From FEN-1297 sp021817845 (lineage in GTDB: Bacteria; Bacteroidota; Ignavibacteria; Ignavibacteriales; Ignavibacteriaceae), in NCBI GenBank assembly GCA_021817845.1, contig JAKAFW010000001.1:124001-188000 (forward strand): a stretch of 64,000 bases of DNA. Direction: 5' to 3'. This document shows, one piece after another, positions 1 to 8,309 of this stretch. The notes under the pieces are model-generated. The model was not told the origin of the DNA, did no database searches, and saw nothing but the letters and a program-made list of their open reading frames with translations. The translations under genes were made by a program, and so were the position numbers. Numbering within the stretch: position 1 is the stretch's first letter; each line of letters starts with the position of its first letter.

Positions 1-942
1 AATTGCAACTAAAATTACTGCTGATCCAAAAACGAAAATTGTCCTGATCATACTTTTGGGTAATATTTTTTTCCGGCTTGCTGCTGCAAGTCCGCCAAGT
101 ACAGCACCTATTCCCATTCCGGAGTTCAATAAAGCAAAACCGCTTGCATTGCTATTAAATGTGTATTTTGCTAACAGCGGAAGGTTGACCTGGAATTCGT
201 ATGTAAATGTGCCGATAATAGCCATCATTATTAATAGATTTAAAAGAAATGGGTTATTTCGGACATATTTAAATCCCTCACGAAGCTGTCCCTTTGCTCG
301 TTTAATAGGCTCAACAAGATGGAATTCACTATTTTTCATTAAGAAGAGGCAAGCCAAAACTGCAATGTAGGAAATTGCATTTAAGTAGAAACATGAAGCA
401 AGTCCTGCGCCCGCAATTATGGCACCCGCTATTGCTGGCCCAACTATACGGCTCAAATTAAAGGCAGTAGAAAATAGCGTAACTGCATTGTTTAATTCTT
501 TTCTACCCACCATCTCAAGGACAAATGTCCTCCGAGTGGGGTTATCAACCGCATTGAAAAGTCCGACTAATGTTGCAAGAATGTAAATCATCCAAAGCTG
601 AACAGTGTCAGTTGAAACTAAAATAGCTAATATTAGAGCAAGTACACCGGCTCCTGCTTGAGTTATATAAAGTAATTTACGTTTGGAAAAGCGGTCTGCC
701 AATACACCGCCCATTGGTCCAAAGAAAAGTACAGGCAAAAACTGCAGTGCTGTAACAAGTCCAAGCGCCGTTCCGGAGTTTGTTAATTTTAATACAAGCC
801 AGGCTTGACCAATCGTTTGCATCCATGTGCCGGTAAGAGAAATACTTTGTCCTATAAAGTACAACCGGTAGTTGCGGATTTTCAGTGATGAAAATGTATT
901 ACTGTTGAATTTTCTTATCGAGTCAGATAATTGATTGAACAT
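1..942 (-). CDS. MFS transporter, MFS_3/EntS-like exporter (3' end beyond window)
   Basis: Read from an ATG at 942 with no stop before the window edge, so the C-terminus is missing. About 314 residues are present, made of successive hydrophobic helices. The stretch GPMGGVLADRFSKRK near residue 75 is the major-facilitator loop 2-3 signature (GxxxDRxxR/K). The family exports siderophores, drugs or other small molecules through the inner membrane; the substrate cannot be told. The gene starts only 13 bp past the ahpD stop, so it may be the last gene of the ahpC-ahpD unit. The family call is fairly safe, the role is not. Confidence 0.82.
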   Translation of the reverse strand, partial: MFNQLSDSIRKFNSNTFSSLKIRNYRLYFIGQSISLTGTWMQTIGQAWLVLKLTNSGTALGLVTALQFLPVLFFGPMGGVLADRFSKRKLLYITQAGAGVLALILAILVSTDTVQLWMIYILATLVGLFNAVDNPTRRTFVLEMVGRKELNNAVTLFSTAFNLSRIVGPAIAGAIIAGAGLASCFYLNAISYIAVLACLFLMKNSEFHLVEPIKRAKGQLREGFKYVRNNPFLLNLLIMMAIIGTFTYEFQVNLPLLAKYTFNSNASGFALLNSGMGIGAVLGGLAAASRKKILPKSMIRTIFVFGSAVILVAI

Positions 943-955
943 TTGCGAATAATTT

Positions 956-1564
956 TTAATTTATAGCAACAGACAATCCGCGCACTATTGCAGCCAACCT
1001 AACCGCATCAAATATTCTTGCTTCGGAGGAGCCTGCCTGTCCGTTAGGCAATCCGTATTTTCTAACTGATTCCTCGTGAGAGTTAACGCATGACTCGCAT
1101 CCGTTTACCGCCGAAACTGCAAGGCTTATCAATTCAAATAATTCTTTTCCCAATACCGGGCTCATCATAATGTTCATCTTTATTCCGGCGGGCATGTTTT
1201 GGTAATTTTCATTGCTGTTTTTTATAAAGTGTTTGAACCGGTAGAAAACATTATTTACTGCCAGCGTTGAAGCGCATGCATAAGCCTCGGCAATTTCTGC
1301 CCCATTTGCGCCGTTAGCTTTAGCGTGATTTGTAAATGCTTCGATTAAGATTTTATTTCGTTCATTAACTGAAATAGCAAGCGCTATTAAATATGCTTCT
1401 TTGCTGTTTAAGTTTTCTGAATTAAGAGTGTTCTTAAGATTTATTCTTAAGTCTCTAATATATTTTATTTCCCCTTCAACCATTATTTCTAAGACAGGGA
1501 AGTGACCATTTTCATCTATTCCCAAATCTTTAAGTAAATCAATTTTAGTTTCATTCATCGACAT
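956..1564 (-). CDS. ahpD: AhpD-like alkylhydroperoxidase (carboxymuconolactone decarboxylase family)
   Basis: 202 residues. The redox centre CESCVNSHE (Cys156, Cys159, His163) is the AhpD CxxC-x3-H signature; this protein recycles oxidised AhpC and has weak peroxidase activity. It lies downstream of a three-cysteine AhpC and near oxyR, which supports the role. Oddity: after RKYG the family normally runs straight into a SEARIFDAVR-like helix, but here about seven extra residues (LPNGQAG) are encoded by a palindromic 19-20 bp stretch at 1032-1050. It resembles two intergenic palindromes at 34.6-34.8 kb and looks like an in-frame repeat insertion. The frame is intact. Confidence 0.85.
   Translation of the reverse strand: MSMNETKIDLLKDLGIDENGHFPVLEIMVEGEIKYIRDLRINLKNTLNSENLNSKEAYLIALAISVNERNKILIEAFTNHAKANGANGAEIAEAYACASTLAVNNVFYRFKHFIKNSNENYQNMPAGIKMNIMMSPVLGKELFELISLAVSAVNGCESCVNSHEESVRKYGLPNGQAGSSEARIFDAVRLAAIVRGLSVAIN
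1032..1050. repeat. Palindromic mini-element inside ahpD
   Basis: CCTGCCTGTCCGTTAGGCA is close to the palindromes at 34597-34617 and 34819-34838. It sits in the ahpD frame just after the CxxC helix and encodes residues absent from typical family members as I recall them. It is read as an in-frame copy of an interspersed element; the copy is less perfect than the two intergenic ones. Confidence 0.5.
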
Positions 1565-1709
1565 AAAAATTCCCTCTGTAATTTATTAGTTAGAAAGTTT
1601 TTATACAAATAATTATAGTTATGTAAAAATATAATTTAATATAGAAAAGATCCCGATTTGTCATTCCCACGAAACCTGTCTTGATAATATATTCAACTTA
1701 ACACATAAT

Positions 1710-1741
1710 AATTCTGCCACGAATTAATTCGTGGCAGAATT
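1710..1741. repeat. 32-bp perfect palindrome between ahpC and ahpD
   Basis: The arms ATTCTGCCACGAATT and AATTCGTGGCAGAAT meet with no loop and extend one further pair on each side. No T-run follows on either strand, so a simple intrinsic terminator is unlikely. It could be a dimeric regulator site, a cruciform, or an RNA hairpin adjusting ahpD expression relative to ahpC. Confidence 0.7.
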
Positions 1742-1796
1742 TGAAAATATAGCCAAAGATAATCCATCCCTTTCGGGCAATGAATTATTTTTTTAA

Positions 1797-2351
1797 TTAA
1801 GCCACATGTATTGTATCTTGCCCTTTTTCCCAATTACACGGACAGAGCTCATCTGTTTGAAGCGCATCAAGGACACGTAAAACTTCTTTTACATTTCTAC
1901 CGACGTTCAGATCATTAGCACTAACCCATCTGATGATTCCTTGCGGATCAACGATGTGCGTTACTCTGTATGCAACTTTCTCATTTGCTTCAAGAATTCC
2001 GAGAGATTCGGCAAGAGATTTAGAAGTATCGGCGATTAAAGGAAATTTCAAATCCCTTAAATCTTTATGATCTTTTCTCCATGCAAGATGAACGAACTCG
2101 GAGTCAGTAGAAGCGCCAAGTAATTGTGCCTCTCTATCACGGAACTCTTCGTAATTTTTATTGAACTCGGCAATTTCTGTTGGGCAGACAAAAGTAAAAT
2201 CTTTTGGATACCAAAACATTACCATCCATTTGCCGGCGTTGATATGGTCTTGTGAAGTAATTTCAGAAAATTCTTTACCTTTTTCAGTTGAAATTACTGA
2301 AATCTTTTTGAATTCGGGGAACTGTGACCCGATTGATAATAGGTTACTCAT
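1797..2351 (-). CDS. ahpC: Peroxiredoxin AhpC (alkyl hydroperoxide reductase)
   Basis: 184 residues, a full-length 2-Cys peroxiredoxin. Peroxidatic Cys56 lies in FTFVCPTEIAEF, and the tail carries Cys170 and Cys172 in ELCPCNWEKG. This three-cysteine layout matches AhpC enzymes recycled by AhpD (mycobacterial type) rather than by AhpF. It reduces hydrogen peroxide, organic peroxides and peroxynitrite in the cytoplasm. It is first in the ahpC-ahpD order and divergent from oxyR, with a candidate OxyR operator in the 264-bp gap. The assignment is firm. Confidence 0.95.
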   Translation of the reverse strand: MSNLLSIGSQFPEFKKISVISTEKGKEFSEITSQDHINAGKWMVMFWYPKDFTFVCPTEIAEFNKNYEEFRDREAQLLGASTDSEFVHLAWRKDHKDLRDLKFPLIADTSKSLAESLGILEANEKVAYRVTHIVDPQGIIRWVSANDLNVGRNVKEVLRVLDALQTDELCPCNWEKGQDTIHVA

Positions 2352-2427
2352 AAAAAGGTCCTCTCTTAAATATTATAAATATATAAATTATTTAATTAAA
2401 TTTAATCTTAAGAGTTTCAGTATTCAA

Positions 2428-2457
2428 ATAGATTCTTCCTATGAAGCAATAGCTATT
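2428..2457. promoter_or_regulatory. Candidate OxyR operator between ahpC and oxyR
   Basis: ATAG at 2428-2431, seven bases, then CTAT at 2439-2442 reproduces one half of the OxyR consensus (ATAG-N7-CTAT). A second ATAG at 2449-2452 lies in a small palindrome AATAGCTATT (2448-2457); its spacing is 6 rather than 7 and the fourth element is weak. The location between ahpC and a canonical oxyR is the expected place. A -10 element was not assigned. Confidence 0.55.
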
Positions 2458-2615
2458 ATTGATGGGACACAAAGGCAATGACCTATATTTAATATCACAA
2501 TTAATCTTAGCTGATTTTCTTAACAATAATTTTTTCTTAAAAATTACTCATCGGGTTATTTAAGAATCCCATTTCAATTGCCGCCTGCTTTAATTATATT
2601 TATGTAAGAAATCTT

Positions 2616-3554
2616 ATGACTCTAACACAGCTTTATTATATCGTTGCAGTAGATAATTTCAGGCATTTCGGCACCGCTGCCGAACATAGCTTTGTTACTC
2701 AGCCAACCTTAAGTATGCAGATTCAAAAACTTGAAGAGGAACTCGGCGTAATAATTTTTGATAGAGGGAAGCAGCCTGTAGTTCCGACGGAAATTGGGGC
2801 AAAAATTCTGAAGCAGGCAAGAACTATTTTACAGGAATCTGAACGGCTTCAAAACATTGTCGAAAGCGAAACCGGCGAATATACAGGTACACTTAAAATT
2901 GGGATTATACCTACAATTGCACCTTATCTTTTGCCTTCATTCATCCAATCGTTTATAGAAAAATATCCTAATCTTGAATTGGTAATTGATGAAATAACGA
3001 CAAGCGAAATTTTAAAAGGGATTCATAAAGATTTAATTGATGTCGGAGTTTTAGCACTTCCGGTAAACAATCAGGACATTGCAGAACGTGTACTTTATTT
3101 TGAGCCTTTCGTAGCATATATCGGAAAGCGAAGCCCGCTTTACAAAAAAGACAAAGTTGATGTCGATGATCTTTCCACAAATGATCTTCTTCTACTTAAG
3201 GAAGGACATTGTTTACGCGGTCATGCATTGAAGCTTTGCAAGAGTACCGAGAAGGAATGGAGTCAAGGGAAAAGGAAAATTTTATTTGAAAGCGGTACGC
3301 TTGATACTCTGAAAAAACTTGTTGAACAAGATTTTGGCCTTACGCTTCTTCCGTTTCTTGCAATAAAGGATTTGGAAAGCAAAGAAAAAATTTCGATGGT
3401 AAGAGAGTTTAATCCTCCGGTTCCTAAAAGAGAAATCGGATTGGTGTTTAGCAAAGCATATTTGAAAAGACATTTGATTGATGCTTTGGCTGAGGAAATA
3501 ATAAATGTAATTCCTAAAAATCTCCTATCTAAAGAGAATAGCATAATATTGTAG
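2616..3554 (+). CDS. oxyR: LysR-family peroxide sensor OxyR
   Basis: 312 residues with an N-terminal winged helix (about 1-60, including TQPTLSMQIQKLEEELG) and a C-terminal LysR effector domain. The segment GHCLRGHALKLC places cysteines at residues 199 and 208, the same numbers as the disulfide pair of E. coli OxyR. The protein senses peroxide by disulfide formation and activates ahp genes. It is transcribed away from ahpC over a shared regulatory gap. The paired cysteines make this a specific OxyR call rather than a generic LysR one. Confidence 0.93.
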   Translation: MTLTQLYYIVAVDNFRHFGTAAEHSFVTQPTLSMQIQKLEEELGVIIFDRGKQPVVPTEIGAKILKQARTILQESERLQNIVESETGEYTGTLKIGIIPTIAPYLLPSFIQSFIEKYPNLELVIDEITTSEILKGIHKDLIDVGVLALPVNNQDIAERVLYFEPFVAYIGKRSPLYKKDKVDVDDLSTNDLLLLKEGHCLRGHALKLCKSTEKEWSQGKRKILFESGTLDTLKKLVEQDFGLTLLPFLAIKDLESKEKISMVREFNPPVPKREIGLVFSKAYLKRHLIDALAEEIINVIPKNLLSKENSIIL

Positions 3555-3582
3555 TAAGACGAAAAGGCAAAGAGGTAAAAAA

Positions 3583-3990
3583 ATGTTTAAGACTAAAACC
3601 AGAATAAAATTTCATGATTGCGACCCGGCAGGAATATTATTTTTTGGAAGGGTTTACGAACTCTGCCACTCTGCTTATGAAGGAATGATTTCCGGTTTTC
3701 ACCTTGCTGAAGATTATTGGAACAATGACGAGTATATAGTCCCGGTTATTAAAAGCGAAGCGCATTATCATCAGCCCATGAGGTACGGAGAGGAAATCTC
3801 AATAGAAATTTCAGTCAAAATTTTAAAGTCGTCTTCTTTTGAATTAGAATATTTATTAAAGAACCAGGACGCAGTTGAATGCGTTTTGGTTAACACAGTT
3901 CATGTTTTTGTTGACAAAAAGACATGGAAGAAAAAAGCGATGAAAAAAGAAATTGCTAATGGATTTGAAAGATATTTAGTCGCAAATTAA
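3583..3990 (+). CDS. Hotdog acyl-CoA thioesterase, candidate MenI (DHNA-CoA hydrolase)
   Basis: 135 residues, a single hotdog domain of the 4-hydroxybenzoyl-CoA thioesterase type. The motif HDCDPAGILFFGRVYE carries the catalytic Asp14 expected for this branch. It begins 28 bp after oxyR, probably on the same transcript, and converges on menE. MenB, encoded at 7.4-8.3 kb, makes 1,4-dihydroxy-2-naphthoyl-CoA, and the cluster otherwise lacks the hydrolase that releases DHNA for MenA, so this is a reasonable MenI. A general acyl-CoA thioesterase remains possible. Confidence 0.72.
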   Translation: MFKTKTRIKFHDCDPAGILFFGRVYELCHSAYEGMISGFHLAEDYWNNDEYIVPVIKSEAHYHQPMRYGEEISIEISVKILKSSSFELEYLLKNQDAVECVLVNTVHVFVDKKTWKKKAMKKEIANGFERYLVAN

Positions 3991-4025
3991 AAATGGGAGA
4001 AAAGACGGAAATAAATCTTGATATT

Positions 4026-5477
4026 TTAATTCTTAAACATTTCTCTTAGCTTTTCTTTTTGGACTTTCCCAAGCTCTGTTTTGGGCAGTGATTCGATGGT
4101 TAAAATTTTCTTTGGATGTTTGAAAGAGGCTAGCTTATCATTAAGAAAAGATTTTATCTCTTCAAGGGTTATAGTATTATTATCTTTTACAACAAGAGCT
4201 GCGGCAATGATTTGTCCCCATTCTTGTTCCATCAAGCTGAAGACACATACTTCATTTATTAACGGATGTTTTAGTAATTCATTTTCGACTTCTACCGGAT
4301 TGACATTTTCGCCGCCGGTAATTATCAAATCGTTGCGGCGCGCTTCCACATAAAGAAATCCATTATCATCTAAAAAGCCATAATCTCCTGTATAATAAAG
4401 TCCGATTGAGAATTTCTTTTCCGTTTCGTCCGGATTATTTAGGTAGCCTTTGGTAACCGAATTTCCTTTAATTACGATTTCTCCGGTTTCTCCCGGAGGC
4501 ATAATATTTTTATTTTCATCTAAGATAAATATTTCATTTGGTGGCAAAGCCTTACCTGCAGATTCTCTTCTTTTAGAAAATTGATCAGACGTTAATACCG
4601 AAACGAATGAACAAGTTTCAGTAGCACCGAATGATTTTGCTACATTCCACCCTTTTTCAATGGCGCTTTCTATCAATGAGGATTCAATAAATCCTCCTCC
4701 TAGTAAGACTTGGCGCAATTCTTTGTTTGGCTTAATGCCGGATTCAATTAACCTTTTTAATTGAGTAGAAACAAATGAAGCATGGGTTGGATGAAGATAT
4801 TTTATCGCATTTGCTAAATGTTTGATGTCCAAACTTTCGGGAAAGATTAATGTGGCACCGAAGAGAAATGTCCTGACGATAATAGAAAAACCACCGACGT
4901 GATAGAAAGGAAGACTTGCCAACCACCGGTCATTTTTTTGATGACCAAAATATTGATTACCAATCAAAGCGCTTTGCACAAGATTAGCAAAGGTAATTTC
5001 AACTCCTTTTGGTTTCCCGGTTGATCCTGAAGTAAAAATTACTAAAGCCATGCTATCTATATTTATATTGAATTGTATATCATTCTTTTCATTAAGATTA
5101 TCAAATGGGAAAATAAATTTTTGTACACCTGAGGAGCTGTACTTGCCGTCCAATTCATTTGAAATAAAAATTCTTTTGCAGCCGGATAAAGAGAGGAGTT
5201 CGGATATTTCACTTTCAAGTAGACGGTTGCTAATTAAGACCGGAATTGCACCTGTCATCCATAGAGACAAAACCAAAACAACAAATTCGGGAGAATTATT
5301 GCTTAATATCCCCACATACTCATTCCCACTTATTCCAAGAGTATTCAAGTGAGAGGCAGTTTCCAGAATTTTATTTTCAAGTTCGGAATATGTGATTGAT
5401 TGTGAACCGGAATGAATCGCAAATTCATTTGAAGGGAAATCATTCAAAACGTTAAAAAGTTTTTGTGCGAAGTTCAT
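4026..5477 (-). CDS. menE: o-Succinylbenzoate-CoA ligase MenE
   Basis: 483 residues, an ANL-superfamily adenylate-forming enzyme. The P-loop-like motif VIFTSGSTGKPKG lies at about 147-158, and the later YYTGDYGFLDDNG and C-terminal KTELGKVQK (catalytic Lys region) are present. It activates o-succinylbenzoate to its CoA ester in menaquinone synthesis. It is the last gene of the men cluster, 15 bp after menC. Sequence alone would allow other acyl-CoA ligases; the position beside menC and menB settles the substrate. Confidence 0.93.
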   Translation of the reverse strand: MNFAQKLFNVLNDFPSNEFAIHSGSQSITYSELENKILETASHLNTLGISGNEYVGILSNNSPEFVVLVLSLWMTGAIPVLISNRLLESEISELLSLSGCKRIFISNELDGKYSSSGVQKFIFPFDNLNEKNDIQFNINIDSMALVIFTSGSTGKPKGVEITFANLVQSALIGNQYFGHQKNDRWLASLPFYHVGGFSIIVRTFLFGATLIFPESLDIKHLANAIKYLHPTHASFVSTQLKRLIESGIKPNKELRQVLLGGGFIESSLIESAIEKGWNVAKSFGATETCSFVSVLTSDQFSKRRESAGKALPPNEIFILDENKNIMPPGETGEIVIKGNSVTKGYLNNPDETEKKFSIGLYYTGDYGFLDDNGFLYVEARRNDLIITGGENVNPVEVENELLKHPLINEVCVFSLMEQEWGQIIAAALVVKDNNTITLEEIKSFLNDKLASFKHPKKILTIESLPKTELGKVQKEKLREMFKN

Positions 5478-5492
5478 TCTAAAAATATAAGA

Positions 5493-6527
5493 TTAGTTAT
5501 TGTTTTGAAGGAAAATCCTTCCGTTTCTGACAGGGTAAGGATTTGGATATAGATCATTTTTTAAGAACCTCGCAGTATCAAGTCCGTGAGCAATTTCTTC
5601 TTTTACGGTAGATGCAGCAAAGATAGCCCAAGATCGTCCTAAAGATGATTCAAAAGACGATGATATAATAACTTTTAGGTTTTCTCTTTCGGCAATTTTT
5701 ATAATTTTTAAAGTGGGAATAATTCCACCGAGCAACATTGGTTTAAGCACAAACGCTTTTATTGTATGTGATTTGATAAAATTCTTAGCGTCGTCGAAGC
5801 TTCTAATCGACTCATCAGCGGCTAAAGGGATTGAAGATTTTACCGAAACCTTTTGAAATCCAATTAAGTTGTTTACCGGTTGTTCAACATATTCAACATT
5901 AAAGCTTTCTAATAATTTAAGATTTTCAATCGCTTCAACAATATTCCATTTGCCATTGACATCAATGCGTAATTTAATGTCATCACCAACTGCTTTCTGA
6001 ATCGCACTTAAACAATTCAGGTCGTCCTTAAATTTATCTCTGCCGGTTTTTATCTTCAAAGTTGTAAAACCTTCCTTAACTAATCGTGAAGCTACGGATG
6101 CAGATTCGGCAGGGTTTAACAATCCAATTACTGCGTTTACCTTTATTCCAGGCCTTGAAGTGCAGTTTAAAATTTCGTTCAAAGAAATGTTCGCCTTAGC
6201 GCATAAAAGATTCAGTAAAGCTTGTTCAAAGCCGTGTCGCAAAGCAGGTAAAGCTGATAAGGCTCCCAAATTATCTTCGATACTATCAATAAAATCTTCA
6301 GGTAAAATATTTAGGTTAAGTTTGAAATCCTTTAATGCTTCTTCATCTTGTTCAAAAGTTTCGGAACCAAATTCGGGGAGAGGATTTGCTTCGCCGTAAC
6401 CTGTTTTACCGTTGCTTTCTAATTTTATAATAAATCCTTTTCGTTCAAATATCTTCGCTTTTGAATTTTCAAAGTTATTTGAAAGCTCAAGTTTGAATGG
6501 AGAATATTTTAGTCCGATATTATTCAT
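5493..6527 (-). CDS. menC: o-Succinylbenzoate synthase MenC
   Basis: 344 residues, enolase superfamily. The catalytic pattern is visible: KIK lysines at 158 and 160, metal ligands Asp189 (RIDVNG), Glu215 (YVEQP) and Asp238 (AADES), and Lys262 (VLKPM). It dehydrates SHCHC to o-succinylbenzoate. Its start overlaps the menA stop by 4 bp, indicating translational coupling. Some relatives are N-acylamino acid racemases, but the men neighbourhood fixes the role. Confidence 0.93.
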   Translation of the reverse strand: MNNIGLKYSPFKLELSNNFENSKAKIFERKGFIIKLESNGKTGYGEANPLPEFGSETFEQDEEALKDFKLNLNILPEDFIDSIEDNLGALSALPALRHGFEQALLNLLCAKANISLNEILNCTSRPGIKVNAVIGLLNPAESASVASRLVKEGFTTLKIKTGRDKFKDDLNCLSAIQKAVGDDIKLRIDVNGKWNIVEAIENLKLLESFNVEYVEQPVNNLIGFQKVSVKSSIPLAADESIRSFDDAKNFIKSHTIKAFVLKPMLLGGIIPTLKIIKIAERENLKVIISSSFESSLGRSWAIFAASTVKEEIAHGLDTARFLKNDLYPNPYPVRNGRIFLQNNN

Positions 6528-7420
6528 AAGGCGAGGCCGGCTGCAAAAAGAATTCCAAACAGTGCGGAAAATTTTGCTGTTAGTTCAAGGGTCTTGTTGA
6601 GTTGAAGTCCATCTAAAGTATATAGCATTGTTACTAGGCGATAAGCAAGAGGTATAGTTAGATAAGGAAGAAAAATCCATGCATGAAAATTAAAAAGTAA
6701 AAAAAGAATTGCTGGAATAGCGAAAGAAGCGATTAAGAGAAAAATAAATTGATACCTTGTAAAATTTCGACCGAGAAATACTGCTAAAGTATTTTTGCCT
6801 GCAGCTTTGTCCTCTTCAATATCCCGGTAATTGTTAACAACAAGAATATTAGTCACCAACGCGCCTACCGGGATAGAAGTTAAGAAAGATAAAAGCGAAA
6901 ATTCTCTTAACTGCAGAAAATAAGTTCCAGCTGTGCCTACTACTCCGAAGAACATAAAAACAAAAATATCTCCAAGTCCGTTATAAGCTAGCGGAAAAGG
7001 TCCGGCAGTGTATGCAATACCAGCAATTATTGAAATAATGCCGATAATTAGCACAACTATTCCGCAGGCGTAAACTAAATAAAGCCCCAAAAGAAATGCT
7101 GTAAAAAAAACTAAAATGCTTCCTACTTTCATTTCATTAACTGAAATTAATCCTGAAGATAGCACTCTAAGAGGTCCTTTTCTTTTATGGTTATCTGCGC
7201 CTTTAAGAAAGTCATATAAATCGTTTGTGAAGTTAGTGCCGATTTGGATTAGAAGGGAACAAAGCAATGCAACGAATGAATAAATGAGGAAAAATTTCCC
7301 TCTGTTTATCGCAAGCGCTGAACCAACAACAACCGGAACAACGGCAGCTAACAGAGTCTTGGGGCGGCTCGCTAAAATCCAGCTTTGAAATTTTGAAATT
7401 CTTTTTAAGTCTTCGTTCAT
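6524..7420 (-). CDS. menA: 1,4-Dihydroxy-2-naphthoate polyprenyltransferase MenA
   Basis: 298 residues, a UbiA-type integral membrane prenyltransferase with eight or nine hydrophobic helices. The first Asp-rich motif NDLYDFLKGAD (about 66-76) binds the polyprenyl diphosphate via magnesium, and a second lies in NNYRDIEEDKAAGK near residue 195. It attaches the isoprenoid tail to DHNA, giving demethylmenaquinone in the inner membrane. It overlaps menC by 4 bp and follows menB by 6 bp. The MenG/UbiE methyltransferase for the last step is not in the window. Confidence 0.94.
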   Translation of the reverse strand: MNEDLKRISKFQSWILASRPKTLLAAVVPVVVGSALAINRGKFFLIYSFVALLCSLLIQIGTNFTNDLYDFLKGADNHKRKGPLRVLSSGLISVNEMKVGSILVFFTAFLLGLYLVYACGIVVLIIGIISIIAGIAYTAGPFPLAYNGLGDIFVFMFFGVVGTAGTYFLQLREFSLLSFLTSIPVGALVTNILVVNNYRDIEEDKAAGKNTLAVFLGRNFTRYQFIFLLIASFAIPAILFLLFNFHAWIFLPYLTIPLAYRLVTMLYTLDGLQLNKTLELTAKFSALFGILFAAGLAL

Positions 7421-7426
7421 ATATTC

Positions 7427-8260
7427 CTAAGGTAATTTTGGAAACTTTCCAAAGTTGGGTTTTCTTTTTTCAAGGTATGCCTTTTTACCTTCCTGTGCTT
7501 CTTCGCTCATATAATAAAGTAAAGTTGCGTTACCGGCAAGTTCTTGTATGCCGGCTTGTCCGTCAAGTTCGGCATTGAAAGAAGACTTCAGCAGCCTAAG
7601 TGCCATAGGGCTATGCTGAAGAATTTTCTTTGACCATTCAACCCCCGTATTCTCTAATTCTTCAACCGGAACAACTTTATTTACCAAACCCATATTAAGT
7701 GCTTCTTGTGCGTTATACTGTTCACAGAGATACCAAATTTCACGTGCCTTTTTTTGTCCTACAATTCTTGCCAAATAACTTGAGCCAAAACCGCCGTCAA
7801 AGCTACCAACTTTTGGTCCGGTTTGACCGAATATAGCATTATCGGCAGCAATAGTAAGATCGCAAACGACATGAAGAACATGACCTCCGCCAATCGCATA
7901 ACCTGCAACTAAAGCAATTACTGGTTTCGGAATACTTCTGATTAATTTTTGAAGATCAAGAACATTTAATCTTGGAACACCATCTTTACCGATATAACCT
8001 TTATCACCGCGAATCCTTTGATCTCCTCCTGAACAAAATGAATATTTCCCATCTTTGCTTGGTCCGTTTCCTGTCAACAATATGACACCTATTGTCTGAT
8101 CTTCTCTTGAATCGGCAAAAGCATCACACATTTCCGTAACTGTTTCCGGTCGAAAAGCGTTGCGCACTTCGGGGCGGTTAATGGAAATCTTAGCAATCCC
8201 ATCCATCTTTTCGTAAATAATATCCTGATACTCTTTAGATTTTTTCCAATTGAATTTCAT
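7427..8260 (-). CDS. menB: 1,4-Dihydroxy-2-naphthoyl-CoA synthase MenB
   Basis: 277 residues, crotonase fold. FCSGGDQRIRG and KVGSFDGGFGSSYLAR are the hallmark MenB segments, the latter with the active-site Asp of the family, and the length is normal. It closes the second ring of the naphthoquinone by an intramolecular Claisen condensation of o-succinylbenzoyl-CoA. It sits between menH and menA, on the same strand. The assignment is firm. Confidence 0.95.
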   Translation of the reverse strand: MKFNWKKSKEYQDIIYEKMDGIAKISINRPEVRNAFRPETVTEMCDAFADSREDQTIGVILLTGNGPSKDGKYSFCSGGDQRIRGDKGYIGKDGVPRLNVLDLQKLIRSIPKPVIALVAGYAIGGGHVLHVVCDLTIAADNAIFGQTGPKVGSFDGGFGSSYLARIVGQKKAREIWYLCEQYNAQEALNMGLVNKVVPVEELENTGVEWSKKILQHSPMALRLLKSSFNAELDGQAGIQELAGNATLLYYMSEEAQEGKKAYLEKRKPNFGKFPKLP

Positions 8261-8309
8261 TTTTAACCTTGATTATTTCAGATCGAAAAATATGGAAAAC
8301 TTTATAAAG

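Noticed and set aside
1..370. Plus-strand open frame at the left edge
   Set aside because: The minus strand encodes a clear MFS transporter across the whole stretch; the plus frame is its shadow.
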